From contig CAMVYG010000063.1 in NCBI GenBank assembly GCA_947171615.1, positions 1 to 10,619 on the forward strand: a DNA stretch of 10,619 bases. Reading direction: 5' to 3'. The notes beneath the pieces are model-generated. The model worked only from the letters and a program-made list of their open reading frames with translations, ran no database searches and had not been told where the DNA came from. A program made the position numbers and the translations under genes. The DNA is from an uncultured Clostridia bacterium. Its GTDB lineage: Bacteria > Bacillota > Clostridia > Oscillospirales > Acutalibacteraceae. Positions 1-5,697 of the stretch are shown here, in pieces; within the stretch, counting starts at the first letter, position 1; the number at the start of each line of letters is the position of its first letter.

Positions 1-764
1 TCTTCTGTTTCCGTTTCATGAAGAATTGACAGCAGCCGTTCCCGGCTGACGGGGTTTTCCCACTTGGCGTTCAGCTCCGGCACAAACCAGATGCATCCTT
101 CCACAGCGTGGGTGTTCAGAACAGAGAACCCGTTTTCGTTGATTTCTTTTCTCAGCTGATCGTCGGTATGGAAATAGGCATCGGCAATAAAATGGGGATA
201 TTCTTTTGGGCGGTTATGGCTGCCGGTGCGCATTTCACCCAAAATCATATTCATGTAGATATCATCCTCTAAAAATTTCCGGTCTTCATCGTAAACGGAC
301 AACGCCCAGGTGGCGGAGCTGAACTTGGAAATTCCCGCCGCGAACAGTAACCCGCCGGGCTTTAACACACGGTATGCTTCCTGCAAAGCGGCATCGCGGT
401 CCGCCCGGTGCTGTAAATGATACAGTGGCCCCATCAGCAAAACGGCGTCCGCGCTGTGATCGGGCTTGTTCAGAGACCGGGCGTCCCCGGTCTCTGACGT
501 ATACAGATCCCTGTCATGGTTTTTTGCAAACTCTACCGCAGCGGGCGCAAGCTCGATCAGCGTTACTCTATGGCCTTGCTTAGAGAGCCATCTGGAGTAC
601 ATTCCAATTCCGCCGCCCACGTCGTAAATTGTCTGCTGCTGTGAAAGATATCCCGCGATAATTTCCTTGGAGCGGTAAAATTCCACCACACCCAGGCCCC
701 GCTCCAAGCGGCCAATTTCAGCGCCGTTTTCATAAAAGTCGTAGACATTCTGAATGTTTTCCAT
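1..764 (-). CDS. Class I SAM-dependent methyltransferase, 3' end beyond the window
   Basis: The frame starts at the ATG at 764 (MENIQNVYDF...) and stays open to the left edge, so at least 254 residues are present and the C-terminus is missing. The Rossmann methyltransferase motifs are in order: motif I DVGGGIG at residues 48-54, the acidic residue ending strand 2 at E71 (LIELAP), D94 in GDARSL, the DAVLLMGPLYHL segment at 106-117, and LKPGG at 134-138. These would bind S-adenosylmethionine and move a methyl group to an unknown acceptor in the cytoplasm. No membrane segment is visible. On the minus strand it follows the MerR regulator gene after 97 bases that contain a candidate promoter and an inverted repeat, so it may be independently transcribed. 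The substrate cannot be told from sequence. The family is secure; a small molecule, drug or RNA target are all possible. Confidence 0.88.
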   Translation of the reverse strand, partial: MENIQNVYDFYENGAEIGRLERGLGVVEFYRSKEIIAGYLSQQQTIYDVGGGIGMYSRWLSKQGHRVTLIELAPAAVEFAKNHDRDLYTSETGDARSLNKPDHSADAVLLMGPLYHLQHRADRDAALQEAYRVLKPGGLLFAAGISKFSSATWALSVYDEDRKFLEDDIYMNMILGEMRTGSHNRPKEYPHFIADAYFHTDDQLRKEINENGFSVLNTHAVEGCIWFVPELNAKWENPVSRERLLSILHETETE

Positions 765-783
765 TGTTCTTACCTCATTTTCA

Positions 784-806
784 AATGATAAAGAAAGTCT
801 ATCATT
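784..806. repeat. Inverted repeat over the methyltransferase promoter -10
   Basis: AATGATA (784-790) and TATCATT (800-806) form perfect 7-bp arms around a 9-base spacer. The right arm overlaps the candidate -10 box and the left arm lies in the predicted start of the transcript. It could be an operator for a repressor or a weak RNA stem. Its sequence is unrelated to the dyad upstream of the lipoprotein gene, so it is probably not a second site for the same MerR protein. Confidence 0.4.
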
Positions 807-825
807 GCCAGGAAGGAATTGTCAA
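796..825 (-). promoter_or_regulatory. Candidate promoter of the methyltransferase gene
   Basis: Reading the minus strand, TTGACA (825-820) is followed after 18 bases by TAGACT (801-796), about 30 bases before the methyltransferase ATG at 764. The -35 box is consensus and the -10 box is a weaker match. The 18-bp spacer is longer than standard, as in promoters activated by MerR proteins, but I see no clear dyad within the spacer. Regulation by the neighbouring MerR protein is therefore only a possibility. Confidence 0.5.
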
Positions 826-865
826 GGCGCAGCTTTGCCATTTTAGGTATATTGATGTAAATCGC

Positions 866-1666
866 TTACCACTTCTGAATTTCAGTTTCCCCCAAAAAGA
901 TCTGCACCTCATAATTCCAGCGGAGGATCCCCGAAACAAGGATCTGCTGTACGGTAAAATCCGGTTCTACCCGGTATTTTTCTTTTGCGCAGTTCAAAAG
1001 CTCTTTTACCGTGTCTGCCCGTGTGTCTTCTTCGCAGGCGGCGCACAGGTAACTGCCCTCCGGCAGCGTTCGCAGGTGGTCTGATTCTCCGTGGCGGATG
1101 CAAACGGCAAACAGCCTGGACTGATCTTCCAGCGTATAAATTCCAGCCAGGTCTTCAAACTCAAATTCTTCGCGCTGGTCAGATGGGAGCATGGCGTAAA
1201 AGCTGCTCAGATAATCCCACAAATTGTCCAGCGACGGCTCCCGAAGCGTGTCGGAAAGCAAAATGACCCGTTCCGGGAATTGCTTGACCGTCCATTCTTC
1301 GGCAGAGGAGTGGATGCGCAGCTTGTTTTCATAAACCTGTCTGGCCTGTTTGATTTTTTGCTTGCCGGCCCGCAGGGAGGCGATCTTTTCATCGGCTTTT
1401 TTCTCCGCGTCCAGCAGAAAGTCAATAATTTTTTGAAGCTCCTGATATGCTAAAACCTCTTTGATCTTTTTCAGCGGCAGATCCATCTGCTGCAAGGCAC
1501 GCACCGTATGCAGCAGCAAAATGTCCTGCTCGGTGTAGCGGCGGTAATTCGTCCATGGATCTCTGTGTCCGGGCGTTACCAGGCCGATGCGGTCATAATG
1601 CCGCAGGGTTTCGCTGGTCATACCTGCGATTTTTGCGGCCTCGCCGATGGAAAAAAGTTTTTTCAA
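866..1666 (-). CDS. MerR-family transcriptional regulator with GyrI-like effector domain
   Basis: A 266-residue protein from a TTG start at 1666 (MKKLFSIGEAAKIAG...). An AAGGAAGGA ribosome binding site lies about 10 bases upstream, and the start matches the usual MerR N-terminus. The frame extends further upstream but would begin inside the gene's own promoter. Residues 5-24 form the helix-turn-helix (IGEAAKIAGMTSETLRHYD) with a wing at about 34-45. Residues 57-105 are a charged dimerisation coiled coil. Residues 120-266 look like a GyrI-type multidrug-binding domain of the BmrR class, including the final WNYEVQIFL strand. In BmrR a glutamate in this strand (Glu253) contacts cationic ligands; the candidate here is E253. 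It likely activates transcription by untwisting a promoter with a long spacer when a small molecule binds. The divergent lipoprotein promoter has exactly that architecture. The inducer is unknown. Confidence 0.9.
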   Translation of the reverse strand: MKKLFSIGEAAKIAGMTSETLRHYDRIGLVTPGHRDPWTNYRRYTEQDILLLHTVRALQQMDLPLKKIKEVLAYQELQKIIDFLLDAEKKADEKIASLRAGKQKIKQARQVYENKLRIHSSAEEWTVKQFPERVILLSDTLREPSLDNLWDYLSSFYAMLPSDQREEFEFEDLAGIYTLEDQSRLFAVCIRHGESDHLRTLPEGSYLCAACEEDTRADTVKELLNCAKEKYRVEPDFTVQQILVSGILRWNYEVQIFLGETEIQKW

Positions 1667-1683
1667 GTTTTTTGCTTCCTTCC

Positions 1684-1714
1684 TTGACTTTTGTGTTACA
1701 CAAAGGTTTATACT
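1684..1714 (+). promoter_or_regulatory. MerR-type promoter and operator for the DUF4097 lipoprotein gene
   Basis: TTGACT (1684-1689) and TATACT (1709-1714) are separated by 19 bases instead of 17, the hallmark of MerR-activated promoters. The spacer contains a perfect dyad, TTTGTGT-T-ACACAAA (1690-1704). A MerR dimer bound there would sit between the boxes and realign them on activation. The predicted transcript starts near 1721, about 65 bases before the lipoprotein start. The site also lies at the predicted 5' end of the merR transcript, so the protein should repress or tune its own gene. Confidence 0.85.
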
Positions 1715-1715
1715 C

Positions 1716-1744
1716 ATTCTAGCATAAAAAGTCACCGGGCGCAA
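1716..1744 (-). promoter_or_regulatory. Promoter of the merR gene
   Basis: On the minus strand, TTGCGC (1744-1739), a 17-base spacer and TAGAAT (1721-1716), with TGC directly before the -10 box making it an extended -10. The expected start near 1709 falls within the -10 of the opposing lipoprotein promoter. The two promoters therefore face each other and overlap, as in classical mer operons. Confidence 0.65.
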
Positions 1745-1754
1745 TGCCCCGGTG
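1733..1754 (+). promoter_or_regulatory. Stem-loop in the lipoprotein mRNA leader
   Basis: CACCGGG (1733-1739) pairs perfectly with CCCGGTG (1748-1754), and the inner GCA/TGC can extend the stem past a one-base bulge. It lies about 12 bases after the predicted transcript start and ends 22 bases before the AGGAGG at 1777-1782. There is no U-tract, so it is not a terminator. A 5' stabilising stem is the simplest reading. In DNA it also overlaps the -35 box of merR. Confidence 0.45.
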
Positions 1755-1785
1755 AGAAACAGCTAAAATTGATATCAGGAGGCGT

Positions 1786-2466
1786 ATGATCGTTATGAAA
1801 AAATGGTTCTTTCTTGTAGTTTTTATCCTGAGCGCGCTGGTTTTGACAGCCTGCTCTGCTTCAGAAGAGCCCTTTACCCGGCAGGAGTATTCCGTAAAGG
1901 CCGATGAGGTTTCCCAGGTCAGCATCGATGTGCGTGACCGGCAGATCCAGGTGAGGGTCTCCCCGGACGACCAGATTCGGATCGAGTACTTTGATAACAG
2001 CAAAGAATTTTACGAGATCGCCGTTTCCGGGGACAAGGCGCTGACCATGACTGCAAAAAACGATAAGGCGTGGTCGGACTATGTGGGCCTGAAAGACAGC
2101 GGCATGGCCAAAATAGAAGTATGGGTTCCCGAGGGAGCCTTGGATTCTTTGAGCCTTTTCACCACCAATGAAACCATTTCTCTGGAGCCTTTATCCGTTT
2201 CCGGGAGCGTACAGCTGACCGCAAACGGAGGAGACCTTGTTTTTTCAAAACTGGACGCCGGAAAGTCCGTTGTACTGAGCGGCAAAAACGGCAACATTTC
2301 CGGAACCATTCTGGGTGGATATGATGATTTTGCCATTTCCTGTGAAGGGAAAAAGGGAAAAAGCAATTTGCCCGAAGAAAAGAAGGGCGGAGAAAAAACG
2401 CTGTCGGTGTCCTATAATAACGGAGACGTCGCCGTTGAGTTTGTACCTTCGGCTGACAAAGGATAA
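1786..2466 (+). CDS. DUF4097-type (toastrack) lipoprotein, MerR-regulated
   Basis: A 226-residue secreted lipoprotein. After MKKWFF and a hydrophobic stretch to residue 20 comes the lipobox LTAC (20-23), so Cys23 should be lipidated and the protein anchored outside the cytoplasmic membrane. The rest is a series of short beta-strands with repeated patterns such as VSIDVRDRQIQV, KIEVWVPEGALDSLSL, GSVQLTANGGDLVF and VVLSGKNGNISG. This is the right-handed repetitive sheet typical of DUF4097 putative adhesin-like domains. AGGAGG (1777-1782) is 3 bases from the ATG at 1786 and 12 bases from an in-frame ATG at 1795 (MKKWFF...); the second gives a more typical signal peptide, so the true start is uncertain. 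A terminator follows. DUF4097 proteins often accompany envelope-stress systems; a role in sensing or resisting a membrane-active compound is inferred only from the MerR control. Confidence 0.85.
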   Translation: MIVMKKWFFLVVFILSALVLTACSASEEPFTRQEYSVKADEVSQVSIDVRDRQIQVRVSPDDQIRIEYFDNSKEFYEIAVSGDKALTMTAKNDKAWSDYVGLKDSGMAKIEVWVPEGALDSLSLFTTNETISLEPLSVSGSVQLTANGGDLVFSKLDAGKSVVLSGKNGNISGTILGGYDDFAISCEGKKGKSNLPEEKKGGEKTLSVSYNNGDVAVEFVPSADKG

Positions 2467-2518
2467 TAACATCGACGAAGCTTTCACAGGTATGACCCGG
2501 GTTTGTTCAAAGTGAAAG

Positions 2519-2560
2519 AAACCGCCGGAACGCTCAGCGCTCCGGCGGTTTTTGCCGTTT
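2519..2560 (+). terminator. Rho-independent terminator after the lipoprotein gene
   Basis: Perfect 11-bp arms AAACCGCCGGA (2519-2529) and TCCGGCGGTTT (2541-2551) enclose an 11-base loop, followed by a T-run to 2553 and TTTTTT a few bases on. It lies about 50 bases after the lipoprotein stop. On the minus strand the stem is followed by a T-rich stretch, so it may also stop the converging TetR transcript, whose gene ends at 2638. Confidence 0.88.
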
Positions 2561-2637
2561 TTTATCCTTCGGTTTTCGTTGCTCTAAAACGCATTTTTGC
2601 TTTAGCCAAAACGGTTTGTAAACGACGGTTTCGGAGA

Positions 2638-3228
2638 TCACTCCGGCAGGAGATAACCGGAAAGTCCCGCGGCTAAAAAGCGAAATACGGTGTCCTCTGT
2701 TTCCTGGGTGTCGGGCAGCACGCCCTCTACCACATACTTGGCATACATAATGGTACTGGTTAAAATGTGAAGCCACAGAAGATCCTGGTTAATCTCTTTC
2801 AAAGCGGGGAAAGCTGTCAAAAAGGCACGTACCATATCGGCAAAAGTATTGAAATAGCTGGTATCACGCTGTTTGTCATATTGAGGGAAAAAGGCGCTGT
2901 CCCGGAAGCGGTGGTAAAAAATCGTTTCGTCCGGCCGGGCAAGCCAAAATCGAAAATAGGGCTGCCATAGGCTTCTCACCGCATTCAGGGGATCTGTGAG
3001 CAGAAGAAGAGGGTCAAACTCCAGGTCCTCAAAAATCGCGGCGGCTTGTCTGTCTACATAGGTAAAGCATTCCTGCATCAGCTGATCCTTGCTGCTGAAG
3101 TAACGGTACAGAGCTCCGGGAGAAAGCCCGGCCAGCTCGCTGATATTTTGGATCCGAACCCCCTCCAGGCCGTACTGCCGTACAGCCCGCATGGCGGCGG
3201 TGATGATTCGGGTTTTGGTATCTTCCAC
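2638..3228 (-). CDS. TetR/AcrR-family transcriptional regulator
   Basis: A 196-residue protein from a GTG start at 3228 (VEDTKTRIITAAM...), chosen because GGGAAGGGA lies 6 bases upstream and because the length and N-terminus fit the family. In-frame codons further upstream would lie within the promoter. Residues 5-50 are the TetR DNA-binding domain, with the helix-turn-helix at about 26-45 (IQNISELAGLSPGALYRYF) followed by SSKDQL. The remaining roughly 145 residues are helical and variable, and should form the dimerisation and ligand-binding core. The gene is divergent from the GH42 beta-galactosidase with 220 bases between the starts, so that gene and tetR itself are the likely targets. TetR proteins usually repress and release DNA on ligand binding. 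The ligand is unknown; a sugar or glycoside-derived signal would be an inference from context. Confidence 0.9.
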   Translation of the reverse strand: MEDTKTRIITAAMRAVRQYGLEGVRIQNISELAGLSPGALYRYFSSKDQLMQECFTYVDRQAAAIFEDLEFDPLLLLTDPLNAVRSLWQPYFRFWLARPDETIFYHRFRDSAFFPQYDKQRDTSYFNTFADMVRAFLTAFPALKEINQDLLWLHILTSTIMYAKYVVEGVLPDTQETEDTVFRFLAAGLSGYLLPE

Positions 3229-3249
3229 TTGCGATCCCTTCCCTGAAAG

Positions 3250-3265
3250 TAGTAAACGGTCAGTA
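3250..3265. promoter_or_regulatory. Possible TetR operator just downstream of the tetR promoter
   Basis: TAGTAAACGGTCAGTA is an imperfect 16-bp palindrome (five of eight symmetric positions match). The CGGTCAGT half resembles half-sites common for TetR-family repressors. It lies at about the transcription start of tetR, where autorepression would work. No perfect second copy is visible near the GH42 promoter, so this call is weak. Confidence 0.3.
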
Positions 3266-3271
3266 GAATAA

Positions 3272-3300
3272 ATTGTACACCGCTTTTTGCTTCTTGGCAA
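3272..3300 (-). promoter_or_regulatory. Promoter of the tetR gene
   Basis: Minus strand TTGCCA (3300-3295), a 17-base spacer, then TACAAT (3277-3272), 44 bases before the GTG start. Both boxes match sigma-70/SigA promoters well. Confidence 0.7.
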
Positions 3301-3345
3301 TAGCGATCCGTCTTTTTCTGGGGAAACCGGTGTTGGAGGGGACAT

Positions 3346-3387
3346 ATTCAATTTTCTTCTTGAATTTTTTTCCAGCCATGTTATACT
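3346..3387 (+). promoter_or_regulatory. Promoter of the GH42 gene with an overlapping inverted repeat
   Basis: TTGAAT (3360-3365), a 16-base spacer and TATACT (3382-3387), preceded by TGT, which makes it an extended -10. The transcript should start near 3394. The -35 box is also the right arm of an inverted repeat, ATTCAA (3346-3351) and TTGAAT (3360-3365), which is a candidate repressor site. This promoter position excludes the long in-frame extension of the GH42 frame that begins at 3287. Confidence 0.7.
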
Positions 3388-3408
3388 GAGTCAAAAGCCG
3401 CAATTCCC

Positions 3409-3451
3409 AAGGAAAGGATGCGTTTTGCAGGCTTTGCCTGCAAAAGCTATG
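3409..3451 (+). promoter_or_regulatory. Hairpin-bridged ribosome binding site of the GH42 gene
   Basis: AAGGAAAGG (3409-3417) is the only good Shine-Dalgarno in the leader, but the first in-frame ATG is at 3449, 31 bases away. Between them TTTTGCAGGC (3423-3432) and GCCTGCAAAA (3436-3445) form a perfect 10-bp hairpin with a TTT loop. If it is folded, the distance from Shine-Dalgarno to ATG shrinks to 8 bases, the normal spacing. A competing out-of-frame ATG at 3418 lies right behind the AAGGAAAGG and would give a 65-codon frame running into the gene. Either translational control by structure or a leader peptide would explain it. Confidence 0.55.
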
Positions 3452-5515
3452 GTCAAAAATATGGAAAAATCGATTCAAATGGAACGGCTGACTTTGGGCG
3501 TGTGCTATTATCCGGAGCATTGGCCGGAAAGCATGTGGGAGGAAGATCTGGACAGAATGATGGCTGCCGGGATCACTGTCTGTCGGGTGGCGGAATTTGC
3601 CTGGAGCAAATTTGAAAGAACCGAAGGCGTGTTTACCTTTGACTTTTTTGACCGTTTTCTGGATCTGGCGGAGAAAAAGGGAATGAAGGTGATTTTCTGC
3701 ACTCCGACGGCCACGCCGCCTGCCTGGCTGACAGAAAAGTACCCGGAGGTATTAAACGCGCTGCGGGACGGCACTTTGGTTCGCCATGGAATGCGCTGCC
3801 ATTGCAGCCATACGTCCCCGGTTTTTCTAAGGCTCTGCGCCAGGGTGGTGGAAGAGATCGCCGCTCATTACGGTAAGCACCCGGCGATCATCGGCTGGCA
3901 GATCGACAACGAGATCAACTGTGAAACCAACCTTTACCATTCGGAAAGTGATTCTCTTGCTTTTCGGGAATATCTGAAAGGAAAATTCGGCACGCTGGAA
4001 CGGCTGAATGAGGCGATGGGTACCGTGTTCTGGAATCAGGAATACACGGACTGGAACGAGATTTTTGTTGCCCGGCCTACTTTGGCAGATTCCCCCAATC
4101 CCCATCTTCTGTTGGAACAGAAGAAATTCGTTTCGGAAAGCGCCATTGCCTTTTTTAAGCTTCAGGCGGATATTTTAAAAAAGTACCGGAAGCCGGGAGA
4201 TTTTATCACTACAAATGGGATGTTCGGTCACCTGGACTACCGGGAACTGAACCGCCGGGCGCTGGATTTTATCACCTATGACAGCTACCCGAATTTCTTT
4301 TTTGCCATGGGAACAGAAACAAATGGCAACGCTTCCCCTACCGGGAAATTGAAGGACCGGGCCAACGGCCTGAGCCTTTCCCGGGTGCGCTCTGTTTCTC
4401 CCAATTTTGGCATTATGGAGCAGCAGTCCGGCGGGGGCGGCTGGCAGACCCGTTTAACTCAGCCCGCACCCTTGCCGGGACAGCTGCGTCTCTGGGCGTA
4501 TCAGTCCATTGCCCATGGAGCGGATTTTATCAGCTTTTTCCGGTGGCGCACCTGTACGGTGGGAACGGAAATTTACTGGAACGGTATTTTATCCTGGGAT
4601 AACCGGGACAGCCGCCAGCTGGAAGAAGTAAAGCAGATGCAGGGGGAGATTCAGGGCCTCTCCGGCCTGACTGGCAGCAAATACAGGGCAAAGGTGGCGG
4701 TGGGGTACCACTACCAGTCTGAATGGGACGGCGAGGGAGACGTGTTCCACGGCCCCTTGAGCGGCCCGTCTGTGATGAACTGGTTTTATGCCTGCCAGAT
4801 CAGCCACACTCCCATGGATCTGTTGTGCCTTGATGAAGAGGTGACTCTGGAAACGCTATTGGACTATGAGCTTTTGGTGCTTCCTCATATTGCGCTGCTG
4901 CCGGACAGCCTCTGTGATTTACTGGAAGCCTATGTTTCCCAGGGAGGCCGGGTGATCTTTGGCGCGCGAACCGGATTTAAGGACGAATTCGGCCGCTGCC
5001 CCATGCGCCCCACACCGGGCGCCGCCGCCCGGCTGGTAGGCGGCTCCGTGCGGGACTATACCCTGGTTCCGGAGGATCGTGCTGCGGGGATCACGTTGTT
5101 TGGAGAAGAAGTTTCCATGCCCCTGCTTCATGAGGTTTTGGAGGAAGCGGACGGAGAGGTGCTGGCCCGCTATCATGGTACTGCTTATTACGATGGCAGC
5201 CCCGCTGTTCTCAGAAAACGCACAGGAAAAGGGGAAGCTCTGTATTTTGGAGCGGCTTTTTCCGAGGAAGCGGCGCTGGTGCTGCTTCGCTATGCAGGAT
5301 TGACCGAGGCCTGCGGAGAAGTCCTTACACTGCCTCCGGAGATCGAATATGCCCCCAGGGAAAAAGCGGGGAAGACTTTCCGGTTCCTTTTAAACTATAC
5401 GGGAAAGCCCCAATCCTTCCGGTGCGAAAAGCCCCTTACCGATCTGCTTACCGGAGAACCGCATAACGGCGACAGCATTTTGCCGCCTTTCGGCGTTATG
5501 GTGCTGGAGGAGTAA
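3449..5515 (+). CDS. GH42 beta-galactosidase
   Basis: A 688-residue cytoplasmic glycoside hydrolase of family 42, which removes terminal beta-galactosyl (sometimes arabinosyl) residues with retention; there is no signal peptide. Residues 12-390 form the catalytic TIM barrel starting LGVCYYPEHWPE. The acid/base is E155 in WQIDNE and the nucleophile is E324 in IMEQQSGGGGW. Their spacing of 169 residues agrees with known GH42 enzymes. The FFRWRTCTVGTEIYWNGIL stretch follows the nucleophile. About 400-610 is the trimerisation domain and 625-688 the small beta C-terminal domain. The length is normal for the family. The ATG at 3449 is preferred for its hairpin-bridged ribosome binding site; ATGs at 3461 and 3479 are also in frame and would keep all catalytic parts. 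It is divergent from tetR and convergent with the C-glycoside-like operon across a shared terminator. Confidence 0.95.
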   Translation: MVKNMEKSIQMERLTLGVCYYPEHWPESMWEEDLDRMMAAGITVCRVAEFAWSKFERTEGVFTFDFFDRFLDLAEKKGMKVIFCTPTATPPAWLTEKYPEVLNALRDGTLVRHGMRCHCSHTSPVFLRLCARVVEEIAAHYGKHPAIIGWQIDNEINCETNLYHSESDSLAFREYLKGKFGTLERLNEAMGTVFWNQEYTDWNEIFVARPTLADSPNPHLLLEQKKFVSESAIAFFKLQADILKKYRKPGDFITTNGMFGHLDYRELNRRALDFITYDSYPNFFFAMGTETNGNASPTGKLKDRANGLSLSRVRSVSPNFGIMEQQSGGGGWQTRLTQPAPLPGQLRLWAYQSIAHGADFISFFRWRTCTVGTEIYWNGILSWDNRDSRQLEEVKQMQGEIQGLSGLTGSKYRAKVAVGYHYQSEWDGEGDVFHGPLSGPSVMNWFYACQISHTPMDLLCLDEEVTLETLLDYELLVLPHIALLPDSLCDLLEAYVSQGGRVIFGARTGFKDEFGRCPMRPTPGAAARLVGGSVRDYTLVPEDRAAGITLFGEEVSMPLLHEVLEEADGEVLARYHGTAYYDGSPAVLRKRTGKGEALYFGAAFSEEAALVLLRYAGLTEACGEVLTLPPEIEYAPREKAGKTFRFLLNYTGKPQSFRCEKPLTDLLTGEPHNGDSILPPFGVMVLEE

Positions 5516-5542
5516 CAGGCTTTATACCATCAGTTAACAAAG

Positions 5543-5586
5543 AAAAACGGTTCTGTGCGGAAAGCTTTCCGTACAGAACCGTTTTT
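5543..5586. terminator. Bidirectional terminator between GH42 and the sugar operon
   Basis: AAAAACGGTTCTGT (5543-5556) and ACAGAACCGTTTTT (5573-5586) are perfect 14-bp arms. The interior, a G-T pair plus the palindrome CGGAAAGCTTTCCG, extends the stem nearly to its tip. A-run and T-run at either end let it act on both strands. It begins 27 bases after the GH42 stop and lies about 110 bases after the last stop of the minus-strand operon. Confidence 0.93.
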
Positions 5587-5593
5587 GACATCT

Positions 5594-5673
5594 ATACCAT
5601 TGATTGGCGCGGAAGCCCTAACCGGTCTCGCTTCACGCCCAAAACCATGCTTCCTTTGGCCAATCCATGGTAT
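5594..5673. repeat. Imperfect inverted repeat in the operon 3' region
   Basis: ATACCAT-T-GATTGGC (5594-5608) plus GGAAGC (5611-5616) is mirrored by GCTTCC (5649-5654) and GCCAATC-C-ATGGTAT (5659-5673). One mismatch sits in the 15-bp outer arm, and a small asymmetric gap separates it from the inner 6 bp. ATACCAT also occurs alone at 5524-5530. The repeat lies between the last stop codon of the minus-strand operon and the terminator, so the RNA would carry a long stem-loop in its 3' untranslated region. Confidence 0.6.
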
Positions 5674-5697
5674 TTTCAGAAGGAGATGGGTTTCAGC

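Noticed and set aside
1667..1744. Longer N-terminus of the MerR protein from a TTG at 1744
   Set aside because: This start lies in the merR -35 box, upstream of the expected transcript start; the MerR fold begins at the TTG at 1666.
3229..3351. Longer N-terminus of the TetR protein
   Set aside because: It would run through the tetR promoter; the GTG at 3228 has a good ribosome binding site and fits family length.
3287..3448. Upstream in-frame extension of the GH42 gene to an ATG at 3287
   Set aside because: It would begin before the GH42 promoter boxes at 3360-3387 and inside the tetR promoter; the extra residues are not part of the GH42 fold.
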